Source: an uncultured Negativicutes bacterium (lineage in GTDB: Bacteria > Bacillota > Negativicutes > Acidaminococcales > Acidaminococcaceae). From it: a stretch of 41,626 nt of DNA. Under the pieces are notes generated by a model. The model did no database searches. It was given only the letters and a program-made list of their open reading frames with translations, and was not told the DNA's origin. The position numbers were made by a program, and so were the translations under genes. The stretch covers positions 1 through 41,626 of the forward strand of contig CAMTOO010000009.1 in the NCBI GenBank assembly GCA_947074185.1. Reading direction: 5' to 3'. Below, in pieces: positions 25,741 to 33,585 of the stretch (the stretch's first letter is position 1; each line of letters opens with the position of its first letter).

Positions 25741-27041
25741 CGACTTTAAAAATATCACCTGTGAAGCTTAAAGGAACAGTGCAAATTCCATCATCCAAAA
25801 GTATGGGGCATAGAGAAATTATTTGTTCTGGTTTAGCAGCAGGCATAAGTATAGTTGATAATATAGCGATATCTGAAGATATAAAAGCGACTAATCGTTG
25901 TTTAGAAGCGTTAGGTGTTAAAGTGAGTGAGGTAGTTTCTAACTTTAATAATCGTTGCGCTTTTAAGTATGAAACAGGAACAGAACTTCAAGTAGCAAAG
26001 AAAGAAGTAGATTGTAATGAATCTGGATCTACTTTGCGTTTCTTTATTCCCTTAGGTGCTTTATGTAATTCGGAAATAACCTTTACTGGTAAAGGTAAAT
26101 TAGTTTCGCGTCCGCTAAATGCTTATTATGATATTTTTGATGAACAAAACTTAACTTATAAAACAGCAGCAGAAGGACATTTACCTCTAACAATAAATGG
26201 AAAACTAAAGCCAGGTCATTATAAATTACCAGGCAATGTTAGTTCCCAATTTGTATCAGGTTTAATGTTCGCCTTGCCGTTATTAGCGGAAGATTCTATT
26301 CTTGAAATTCTGCCGCCTATTGAATCAGAAAGTTATATTGATTTAACAAAAGAAGCATTAGGTCGTTATGGAATCAAGCTAGAACTTTTAGCGTCGCACA
26401 AATATTTAATTCCTGGTGGGCAAAGTTATAAAGCAAGTGGCAGAGCTATAGTAGAAGGTGACTGGTCACAAGCAGCATTTTGGTTTGTAGCAGGCAGTTT
26501 AAATGAAAAGATTACTTGCTTAGGGTTAGACAAAAACTCTTTGCAGGGTGATAAAGTAGTTGCTGATATTGTTAATCGTATGGGTGGTAAAGTAACTGTT
26601 CCAACTAGCGATGAAGGTTATATCGTAAATCCAAGTGCTACAAAAGAAACTATTATTGACGCTACCGATTGTCCTGATATAATTCCTGTACTTACAGTGC
26701 TTGCTGCAGTAAGTGAAGGCACGACTAAAATAATTAACGCAGGTAGATTGCGTATTAAAGAATGTGATCGCTTGGCAGCAACTACTTCTGAACTTAATAA
26801 ACTTGGTGCTGAGGTAGAAGAATTGGCAGAAGGTTTAATTGTTAAAGGCAAACCAGAAGGCTTGCAAGGCGGCGCAACAGTAGATGCTTGGAATGATCAC
26901 CGCATTGCTATGAGTCTTGCTATAGCAGCAACAGTTTGTAAGGAACCGATTATTTTGACAGGTGCTGAAAGTGTAAGTAAATCTTATCCGGAATTTTGGC
27001 AAGATTATTTAGCACTTGGTGGAGTTTTTGAAAAGGTGTAG
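25737..27041 (+). CDS. aroA: EPSP synthase (3-phosphoshikimate 1-carboxyvinyltransferase)
   Basis: Adds the enolpyruvyl group of PEP to shikimate 3-phosphate. The 434 residues contain recognisable but clostridial-style versions of the family motifs: IPSSKSMGHREII near residue 18, CNESGSTLRFFIP near residue 97 where many enzymes have GNAGTAMR, GNVSSQFVSGL near 168, DWSQAAFW, RIKECDRLAAT and DHRIAMSLA. The catalytic Lys and Arg/Asp positions are present, so it should be active. The altered glycine-rich motif is at the site that affects glyphosate binding, so sensitivity cannot be assumed. Translationally coupled to aroB. Confidence 0.94.
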   Translation: MTTLKISPVKLKGTVQIPSSKSMGHREIICSGLAAGISIVDNIAISEDIKATNRCLEALGVKVSEVVSNFNNRCAFKYETGTELQVAKKEVDCNESGSTLRFFIPLGALCNSEITFTGKGKLVSRPLNAYYDIFDEQNLTYKTAAEGHLPLTINGKLKPGHYKLPGNVSSQFVSGLMFALPLLAEDSILEILPPIESESYIDLTKEALGRYGIKLELLASHKYLIPGGQSYKASGRAIVEGDWSQAAFWFVAGSLNEKITCLGLDKNSLQGDKVVADIVNRMGGKVTVPTSDEGYIVNPSATKETIIDATDCPDIIPVLTVLAAVSEGTTKIINAGRLRIKECDRLAATTSELNKLGAEVEELAEGLIVKGKPEGLQGGATVDAWNDHRIAMSLAIAATVCKEPIILTGAESVSKSYPEFWQDYLALGGVFEKV

Positions 27042-27087
27042 AATAGAAGTTAAAGAATGTAAATATCACAGGCAAAAGGAGAAAGCT

Positions 27088-28170
27088 ATGAGTGCAACAT
27101 TTGGGAAAAAATTAAAAATGACTATCTTCGGAGAATCTCATGGTACAGCTATAGGTTGCGTTATTGACGGAATGCCAGTAGGTGTAACTATTGATGAAGA
27201 GTTTATTAAGTCAGAAATGGAACGTCGTGCTCCAGGTAAAAATCTTATGAGTACTCAGCGCCAAGAAACAGATGCTTTTCAAATTCAAAGTGGTATTTTT
27301 GAAGGCAAAACAACAGGTGCTCCTCTTTGCGTGATAATTCCAAATAGTGATAAACATTCTAAAGATTACAGTATATTGAAAGCAAAAATGAGACCAGGTC
27401 ATGCAGATTATGCAGGCAAGGTGAAATATAAAGGCTTTAATGACTACCGCGGAGGAGGTCATTTTTCTGGAAGATTGACTGCACCATTAGTGTTTATGGG
27501 GGCTCTTACTAAATTAGCGTTACAAGAAAAGGGAATCATAGTAGGTTCGCATATCGCTTCTATTGGCAAGCTTGCAGATAAAAAGTTTAATTTATTAGGT
27601 GAAACTAAAGAAGTATTAGAAGCTTTGAGAACTAAAGTGTTACCTACTTTAGATGAAACCCTTGCTCCAAAAATGGAAACAGAAATTATGGCAGCTAGAG
27701 AAGGTCAAAACAGTATTGGCGGCACTATTGAGTGTATGGCAATTGGCGTTCCTGCAGGTGTGGGAGAACCGTTTTTTGATTCTCTAGAAAGCCGCTTAGC
27801 TCATGTGTTGTTTTCTATTCCTGCTGTTAAAGGTGTTGAATTTGGTTTAGGATTTGGTATTTCAGAACTTAAAGGTTCTGAATCAAATGATCAAATGCAT
27901 TACGAAGCTGGAGAAGTGAAAACTTTAACTAATAATAATGGTGGTATTACAGGCGGTATAACTAATGGCATGCCAGTTGTATTTAAAGTAGCTATTAAGC
28001 CTACACCATCAATTAGTTTAGCTCAAAAGACAGTAGATGTTGAGAATAAATGTGATACGGTGTTAGAAATTGTAGGCAGACACGATCCTTGTATCGTACA
28101 ACGTGCAATCCCGGTAGTTGAAGGTGTTGCAGCGTGGACTATTTTAGATATGCTCTTAGTTAGCGAATAA
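27088..28170 (+). CDS. aroC: Chorismate synthase
   Basis: FMN-dependent trans-elimination of phosphate from EPSP to give chorismate. The start at 27088, after AAAAGGAGAAAGCT, gives 360 residues beginning with the typical segment FGKKLKMTIFGESHGTAIGC; an earlier in-frame start would overlap aroA and add a non-family extension. Signatures RPGHADYAG, GGGHFSGRLTAPLV, NNGGITGGITNGMP and GRHDPCIVQRAIPVVEG are present. Confidence 0.95.
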   Translation: MSATFGKKLKMTIFGESHGTAIGCVIDGMPVGVTIDEEFIKSEMERRAPGKNLMSTQRQETDAFQIQSGIFEGKTTGAPLCVIIPNSDKHSKDYSILKAKMRPGHADYAGKVKYKGFNDYRGGGHFSGRLTAPLVFMGALTKLALQEKGIIVGSHIASIGKLADKKFNLLGETKEVLEALRTKVLPTLDETLAPKMETEIMAAREGQNSIGGTIECMAIGVPAGVGEPFFDSLESRLAHVLFSIPAVKGVEFGLGFGISELKGSESNDQMHYEAGEVKTLTNNNGGITGGITNGMPVVFKVAIKPTPSISLAQKTVDVENKCDTVLEIVGRHDPCIVQRAIPVVEGVAAWTILDMLLVSE

Positions 28171-28189
28171 TAATAGGTAGGGTGAAAAG

Positions 28190-29320
28190 ATGAAAGAACT
28201 TGATTTAGAAGCAATGCGAAAAGAGATAAATCAATTGGACGAAGAGTTTGTACGTATCTTTGAGAAACGTATGAATATCGTGCTTCAAGTTGCTGAATAT
28301 AAAGACAGTAAAAAGATGCCAGTTTTAGATCGAGATCGGGAACTTAAAGTTATTGCGCGAGCAGTGGAAAGCTTAAAAGATAAGAAATATACTGAAAGCT
28401 TACGCATTGTTGTTGAAAAGCTTATGGAAGTAAGTCGGCAATTACAAGTAGATGTTTTGGCTGAACATATTAAAGAACGTGAGCAAACTGGAGATCCTAT
28501 TAGAGTAGGGTATCAAGGTGTTAATGGTTCTTATAGTCACCAAGCATTAACTTCTTACTTTAATGGCATTCCTAAAGTAGAACTTAATTACACTCAATTC
28601 GAAGATGTTATCTTGGCTGTTAAAAATGGCGAAATAAGATATGGTGTTCTACCTATTGAAAATTCTTCTACAGGTGGTATTAACGAAGTATATGATCTTA
28701 TCAGACAATATGATTGCCACATTGTAGGGGAAAAATGCGTGCGCGTAGAGCATAATTTATTGGCTTTGCCAGGTGCAGACATTGAAAAAATTAAAAAAGT
28801 TTTCTCTCATCCTCAAGGGTTTGAGCAATCAAGAGAATTCTTTAAAAATTATCCGCAAATGGAATTAGTGCCTTACTTCAATACTGCACATAGTGCGAAA
28901 ATGGTTAGTGAAGGTAAGGATTTAGAAGTGGCAGCAGTTGCGTCTGCACAAGCGGCAAAACTTTATGGTCTAGATATTTTAGCAAGTAATATAAATTATA
29001 GTAATACTAATCACACAAGATTTATAGTTATTGCTAATGAAGTAGAAGAAAGACCGGATGCAGATAAAATTACTATAGTTATTGCAGTTAAGCATGAAGC
29101 TGGTTCTTTGTACAATGCATTAGGTGTTTTAAATAGTTGCGGTTTGAATATGCTAAATATTGAATCTAGGCCTATTCAAGGCAAGTCTTGGGAATATTTC
29201 TTCCATATCGATTTAGATGGTAATATGCAAGATCAAGCAATTAAAGATGCTTTGAAAATTTTAGCAAGTCATTGCGCATATTGTAAGGTGTTAGGTAACT
29301 ACGTAGCAGATAAAGATTAA
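28190..29320 (+). CDS. pheA: Bifunctional chorismate mutase / prephenate dehydratase
   Basis: The P-protein makes prephenate from chorismate and then phenylpyruvate, the phenylalanine branch. Of 376 residues, about 1-90 are an AroQ-type helical chorismate mutase (KEINQLDEEFVRIFEKRMNI), about 105-280 the dehydratase with the catalytic Thr in PIENSSTGGINE, and about 290-370 an ACT domain with GSLYNALGVL and ESRP, the Phe-binding segments. Allosteric inhibition by Phe is therefore expected. Since TyrA in this operon is monofunctional, this mutase must also serve the tyrosine branch unless another is encoded elsewhere. Confidence 0.95.
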   Translation: MKELDLEAMRKEINQLDEEFVRIFEKRMNIVLQVAEYKDSKKMPVLDRDRELKVIARAVESLKDKKYTESLRIVVEKLMEVSRQLQVDVLAEHIKEREQTGDPIRVGYQGVNGSYSHQALTSYFNGIPKVELNYTQFEDVILAVKNGEIRYGVLPIENSSTGGINEVYDLIRQYDCHIVGEKCVRVEHNLLALPGADIEKIKKVFSHPQGFEQSREFFKNYPQMELVPYFNTAHSAKMVSEGKDLEVAAVASAQAAKLYGLDILASNINYSNTNHTRFIVIANEVEERPDADKITIVIAVKHEAGSLYNALGVLNSCGLNMLNIESRPIQGKSWEYFFHIDLDGNMQDQAIKDALKILASHCAYCKVLGNYVADKD

Positions 29321-29336
29321 TCTTGGTGAGGTATTT

Positions 29337-30161
29337 ATGAAATTTGGATTATTAGGAGAAAAGCTAGGTCACAGTCTATCTCCTTTCATTCACGAAGAAC
29401 TATATAAAGCAATAGGGTTAGAAGCTTCATATGAACTCATAGAAGTTCTAAAAGAAGAATTAGGTATCAGAGTTCAAGAATTGAGCAAAACTTATGTAGG
29501 GCTTAATGTAACTATTCCACATAAAGTGGAAGTTATGAAGGCATTAACAGAAGTTGAAGCTTCGGCAATAGCTATTGGTGCAGTAAATACCATTCACTTT
29601 ACTGAAAAAGGAATTTATGGTTATAATACTGACTACTTTGGGTTTGCAAAAACATTAGAATATAATCACATTGACGTTAAAGGTAAACAAGTAGTTGTTT
29701 TAGGTACTGGTGGAGCTTCGCGTGCTATTATTTGCTGTTTAGAGAATAAAGGTGCGGCGAAAATAATATTGGTAACTCGTAGCATCTCTACTGTGCCAGA
29801 AGATTTCAAAGAAAAAACTACACAAACTAATTTTGAAATTTGCACTTATGAACAAGAGGAGAATTTAACTGGTGATTTAATAGTTAATTGCACACCTGTA
29901 GGTATGTATCCTAATGTAGGTGTGAGCCCCATTTCCGAGGAAATAATAAAAAGATTTGTGGCAGCAATTGATTTGATTTACAATCCACAAGAAACAGAAT
30001 TTTTAAAACTTGCGAGAGTAAATAATAAAAAAGCTGTAAATGGATTATTGATGCTAGTTGCACAAGCAATTAAGGCAGAGGAAATTTGGTTAGGGCGTAC
30101 TTTTGAGGATAAGTTGGCAATAGCTATTTTAAAGAAATTAGAAGAAAAGCTTTATCTTTAA
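29337..30161 (+). CDS. aroE: Shikimate dehydrogenase
   Basis: NADPH-dependent reduction of 3-dehydroshikimate to shikimate. The 274 residues show the substrate-binding start GEKLGHSLSPFIHE, NVTIPHK with the catalytic Lys, YNTDYFG with the catalytic Asp, the Rossmann motif GTGGASRAI, and NGLLMLVAQA near the C-terminus. The ribosome binding site is GGTGAGG. Standard length. Confidence 0.95.
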   Translation: MKFGLLGEKLGHSLSPFIHEELYKAIGLEASYELIEVLKEELGIRVQELSKTYVGLNVTIPHKVEVMKALTEVEASAIAIGAVNTIHFTEKGIYGYNTDYFGFAKTLEYNHIDVKGKQVVVLGTGGASRAIICCLENKGAAKIILVTRSISTVPEDFKEKTTQTNFEICTYEQEENLTGDLIVNCTPVGMYPNVGVSPISEEIIKRFVAAIDLIYNPQETEFLKLARVNNKKAVNGLLMLVAQAIKAEEIWLGRTFEDKLAIAILKKLEEKLYL

Positions 30162-30199
30162 AATCTTTTGTAAGGTAGAAATTAGAAAGCTGGTGAAGA

Positions 30200-30703
30200 A
30201 TGAAGAACATTGTTTTGATTGGTATGCCAGGAGCAGGTAAAACAACATTTGGTCGGTATTTAGGCGAACTTTTGGGTAGAGAGTTTATTGATGCAGATGA
30301 AGTAGTTGTTGCTCGTAGCGGTAAAACAATAAAAGAACTTTTTGATATCAGTGAAGATGTTTTTCGAGATGCTGAAAGTGAAACAGTACAGCATTTAGCT
30401 ACACATGAAAATAAAGTCCTTGCTATGGGTGGGGGGGTAGTGAAACGCAGAGAGAATATGGAAGTTTTGAAAAAAACAGGGGTTATTATTTTTCTAGATA
30501 GATCTCCTGAAGCGATTATTAGTGATGTGGATACTACTGAAAGACCTCTTCTAGCAACAGGTAAAGAAAAGATACACGAGCTATATAAAGAACGCAAAGA
30601 CTTGTATGAAGGTAGTTGTGATCATATAGTTAAGGCAGAAGGTACAGTTAAAGACGTATTGCAGGAATTACTTAGAATAGCAAGAGAATGTGAGGCAGAC
30701 TGA
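30200..30703 (+). CDS. aroK: Shikimate kinase
   Basis: Phosphorylates shikimate at the 3-position with ATP. The 167 residues contain the P-loop GMPGAGKTT (residues 8-16), the substrate-binding DADE segment near residue 31, GGGVVKR near residue 78, and the lid arginine in TERPLLA. The stop codon shares its last base with the aroQ start. Confidence 0.94.
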   Translation: MKNIVLIGMPGAGKTTFGRYLGELLGREFIDADEVVVARSGKTIKELFDISEDVFRDAESETVQHLATHENKVLAMGGGVVKRRENMEVLKKTGVIIFLDRSPEAIISDVDTTERPLLATGKEKIHELYKERKDLYEGSCDHIVKAEGTVKDVLQELLRIARECEAD

Positions 30704-31128
30704 TGAAAAAAATCTTAGTTATCAATGGACCTAATATAAATATGCTAGGTATTAGAGAAACTTCTATTTATGGTGGCGGAACTTATCAAGACTTGTGTGA
30801 CTACATAAAAAAAGAAGCTCAAGAACTTCAAGTCGAAGTAGAACTTAAACAAAGCAATTATGAAGGTGAGATTGTAACTTTCATTCAAGATGCTTACAAA
30901 AAAGTTGATGGAATCGTTATTAATCCAGCTGCTTATACTCATTATAGTATTGCTATTTTAGATGCGCTAAAAGCAGTAAGTATACCTACTATAGAAGTTC
31001 ATTTAAGCGATATTCACTCTAGAGAAGAGTTTAGACATCATTCTGTAACGGCAGCTGCTTGCGTAGAGCAAATCTCAGGACTTGGTTTTGAAGGTTACGC
31101 ACTAGCATTAAAAAAAATAGCTGAATAA
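30703..31128 (+). CDS. aroQ: 3-dehydroquinate dehydratase, type II
   Basis: Dehydrates 3-dehydroquinate to 3-dehydroshikimate; the small dodecameric type II enzyme. The 141 residues include INGPNINMLGIRE with the catalytic Arg, SIYGGGTY with the nearby Tyr, NPAAYTHYSIAILDAL, and EVHLSDIHSREEFRHHS. It is the last gene of the operon, directly before a strong terminator, and completes the seven steps from DAHP to chorismate. Confidence 0.95.
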   Translation: MKKILVINGPNINMLGIRETSIYGGGTYQDLCDYIKKEAQELQVEVELKQSNYEGEIVTFIQDAYKKVDGIVINPAAYTHYSIAILDALKAVSIPTIEVHLSDIHSREEFRHHSVTAAACVEQISGLGFEGYALALKKIAE

Positions 31129-31129
31129 T

Positions 31130-31167
31130 AAAAAGACTGAAGCCATTAGGCTTCAGTCTTTTTTAAT
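31130..31167. terminator. Bidirectional terminator, copy 1 of a 38-bp repeat
   Basis: AAAAGACTGAAGCC and GGCTTCAGTCTTTT form a perfect 14-bp stem around ATTA, with A and T tracts outside it, so it can stop the aromatic operon and the convergent lysR gene. The last codons of lysR (KKTEA and stop) lie within it. The same 38 bases recur exactly at 35195-35232. Confidence 0.93.
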
Positions 31168-32075
31168 AGTGATTTGATATTTTCGATATATTCAGTTGCT
31201 AATTCTGAAAGCTTGTGATTTTTCTTTTTAACAAAACCAATTTCTATTTTAAAATTAGCATCGTTGATAAAAGTGTGTTTTAAATTAGGATAATAAGGAA
31301 GTTCACGATAAGCTTGAGTTGCATAGGTTGCTATATAAACATGTGGAGTTTGAGCTAATAAACTTGTCAAAGTACCGCGATCAGATACATTTATATAGTT
31401 AGAAGGTCGTACGATATTAATAGTATGCTCATTTAGAGAAGATAAAAAAGAGTTATCTTCTGAAAAAACAATAATAGGACGATTAAAAAGCTGACTGATA
31501 GAAAATTCTGTTATGTCTTTCTCGTAGAAATCGCAATTTGGTCCGTAAATTGCACAAGGAACCACTGATGTGAAACATACATATTCTAAATCTAGGTTGC
31601 GAAGGAGTTCTAAATACTCTTTTTGTCTAATTGCTGGAATGGTTAAGACTCCTAATTCATAAGTTTCGTTTGCTACGCCTTCTAAAATACGACTGCGAGT
31701 GTCTTCTACATAGTTAAATAAAATGTTTTTGTTTGCGTATTTATTAACCATTCTAGAAAAAAGTTTACTAGCAAAAAATAAGTAATAAACAGCTATACTA
31801 AGTGATTCTTTATTAGGTGAATTTTTGATTGCAGCACTTTCTATTGCAGTAACGTGTTTTAGAATTTCGTGGCTATGTTCTATTAGCTCCATGCCAAAAG
31901 GAGTGGCTGAAATACCTGTTTGGGTGCGAGTGAAAATCTCTTGGCCTAATTCTTTTTCTAAAGCTTTAAGTGATGAACTTAAAGTAGATTGAGAAATGTA
32001 GAGGTTTTGCGCAGCTCGGTTAATAGAACCGAAGTTACTAATTTCTATAATTTGTCGTAATTGTTCTATTTTCAT
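31146..32075 (-). CDS. LysR-type transcriptional regulator
   Basis: A 309-residue regulator. The start is the ATG at 32075, preceded by AGAAGGA; a longer in-frame version would run upstream through the predicted promoter. The N-terminal winged HTH (MKIEQLRQIIEISNFGSIN, AAQNLYISQSTLSSSLKALE) is followed by a linker helix and a periplasmic-binding-like effector domain from about residue 90. It is divergent from the transporter-aminoacylase pair and probably controls it, with an effector related to their substrate. That role is inferred from gene layout. Confidence 0.9.
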   Translation of the reverse strand: MKIEQLRQIIEISNFGSINRAAQNLYISQSTLSSSLKALEKELGQEIFTRTQTGISATPFGMELIEHSHEILKHVTAIESAAIKNSPNKESLSIAVYYLFFASKLFSRMVNKYANKNILFNYVEDTRSRILEGVANETYELGVLTIPAIRQKEYLELLRNLDLEYVCFTSVVPCAIYGPNCDFYEKDITEFSISQLFNRPIIVFSEDNSFLSSLNEHTINIVRPSNYINVSDRGTLTSLLAQTPHVYIATYATQAYRELPYYPNLKHTFINDANFKIEIGFVKKKNHKLSELATEYIENIKSLLKKTEA

Positions 32076-32126
32076 AAATTTATCCTTCTTTAAATTAGCG
32101 AAAAACTTGATAATATAAAAAAATAA

Positions 32127-32155
32127 TGTATACTTTGCATAGTTAATTCTATCAA
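32127..32155 (-). promoter_or_regulatory. Promoter of the lysR-type gene
   Basis: Reading the minus strand, TTGATA (32155-32150) and TATACA (32132-32127) are 17 bases apart, about 50 bases before the lysR start. Confidence 0.62.
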
Positions 32156-32295
32156 AAAGACAAATAAACTGCAATAGATGTAAAACAAGTTACAATAAAT
32201 AACAAGAAAAAGAGTAAAAAAAGATAAAAAACATAAAAATGTAAAGAATATTACAACGTGTTAACGAGAAAGTCGATAATAAGTAACGGAAAGAT

Positions 32296-32353
32296 ATATT
32301 ATCTTACCCTGCTTTAATATGCTAAAATTTAGTCAACAACGGAGAAACGTTGT
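32296..32353 (+). promoter_or_regulatory. Candidate control region of the DUF819-aminoacylase operon
   Basis: The 299-base gap between the divergent genes holds, on the transporter side, an inverted repeat ATATTA-N13-TAATAT (32296-32320), a TAAAAT that could serve as -10 (32323-32328) with no good -35, and a 6-bp hairpin ACAACG/CGTTGT (32336-32353) in the predicted untranslated leader. A weak -35 beside a dyad fits activation by a LysR-type protein, but this is an assignment by eye. Confidence 0.3.
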
Positions 32354-32374
32354 ATTATTTTAGGGGGGATGAAA

Positions 32375-33562
32375 ATGAGTTCAATTATTTCAGGCGATCA
32401 AACGTGGCTCATGTGGATGATGGTAGCAGTGTTAGCAGCATTCTCAATCTGGGCGGAGCAAAAAACAAAATGGGGGGCTAAAATGGGTGGCGCTATTTTG
32501 GCGATTTTTATTACCATGTTCTTGGTTAATATCAATTTTTTGCCTTCAAAATCACCAGTTTATTCAGCTGTTGGTGGTTATATCTTGCCGTTATCTATTC
32601 CGTTACTTTTATTTCAATGCGATTTGAAGAAAATTATTAAAGGTTCTGGTAAATTATTCTTGGTATTCCATGTGGCAGCAATTGGTACAATGATTGGTGC
32701 AATGGCAGCAGGCTTTATTTTTAGTGATGCTCCTGATATTGGCGGTATCGTTGCAATGGAAGTTGGTGCCCATGTAGGGGGTACTGTCAATCTTGTTGCA
32801 TCTGGTAAAGCTTTTGGTCTTGATCAAACTTATATCAGTGCAGTTGCAGTTGCAGCAAATTTATTAGTTGCTATATTGATGTTAGCTCTTGGTGCAATGA
32901 GTGATAGCAAATGGGTTCGCAAGAACTTCAACCATCCTCATATTCAAGAATTTGAATCATCTATTGATGCTGATGCTGGGTCTCTTGCAGAACAATATTG
33001 GAAACCAAAAGATGTATCTTTATTAACAATGGCATTAGCGCTAGCAACAACTTTTGCTATTTGTGGTTTGGGCGATTTAATTGCAGCATTTGTTAGATCT
33101 CTTAACCCACCAATGATTATCGGACAATTATTTGGTTCTATTTATTTGGTAATTTGTACTTTAACTATAATTTTAGTTACTATTTTACCTAAGTTTTTCC
33201 AAAAATTACAAGGTGCAGAAGAAATTGGTACTTTCATGATTATCATGTATTTTGTTACTATCGGTGGTGCGGCAAACTTAAGCGAACTTGTAAAAGTTGG
33301 TGGTATTATCATCAGTTCCATTATATTCATTACTATTGGTAACCTTGGAACACTCTTTATTTGTGGTAAAATCTTCAAATGGGATTGGGAAGAACTTTGT
33401 AATGCTTCTTGCGCAACTATTGGTGGTCCTACAACAGCAGCTGCATTCTCTATCAATAAAGGTTGGAATGCTATGATTGTTCCTGGTATCTTAGTTGGTC
33501 TTTGGGGTTACTCAATCGGAAACTATATAGCTATTATTGCAGGGAATTTCTTTGTTAAATAG
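32375..33562 (+). CDS. DUF819 family membrane protein, probable transporter
   Basis: A 395-residue polytopic protein with about ten membrane segments, related to Bacillus YjcL (DUF819). I chose the ATG at 32375, which is well spaced from AGGGGG; an ATG at 32369 is too close. Family-like segments include EVGAHVGGTVNLVASGKAFG near residue 130 and CATIGGPTTAAAFSINKGWN in the last quarter. DUF819 proteins have no firmly established substrate. The downstream N-acyl-D-amino acid deacylase suggests import or export of an acylated or D-amino acid compound, which is inference. Confidence 0.82.
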   Translation: MSSIISGDQTWLMWMMVAVLAAFSIWAEQKTKWGAKMGGAILAIFITMFLVNINFLPSKSPVYSAVGGYILPLSIPLLLFQCDLKKIIKGSGKLFLVFHVAAIGTMIGAMAAGFIFSDAPDIGGIVAMEVGAHVGGTVNLVASGKAFGLDQTYISAVAVAANLLVAILMLALGAMSDSKWVRKNFNHPHIQEFESSIDADAGSLAEQYWKPKDVSLLTMALALATTFAICGLGDLIAAFVRSLNPPMIIGQLFGSIYLVICTLTIILVTILPKFFQKLQGAEEIGTFMIIMYFVTIGGAANLSELVKVGGIIISSIIFITIGNLGTLFICGKIFKWDWEELCNASCATIGGPTTAAAFSINKGWNAMIVPGILVGLWGYSIGNYIAIIAGNFFVK

Positions 33563-33585
33563 TTTAAAATAAAGGGGTCTTTCTA

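Noticed and set aside
27016-27087. N-terminal extension of chorismate synthase
   Set aside because: It overlaps aroA, has no Shine-Dalgarno site, and the family begins at the ATG after AAAAGGAGAAAGCT.
30124-30597. Minus-strand frame opposite aroK
   Set aside because: aroK is unambiguous on the plus strand and the antisense frame lacks a ribosome binding site and any family resemblance.
32076-32174. N-terminal extension of the LysR-type regulator
   Set aside because: LysR proteins begin within a few residues of the HTH, and the extension runs through a good promoter.
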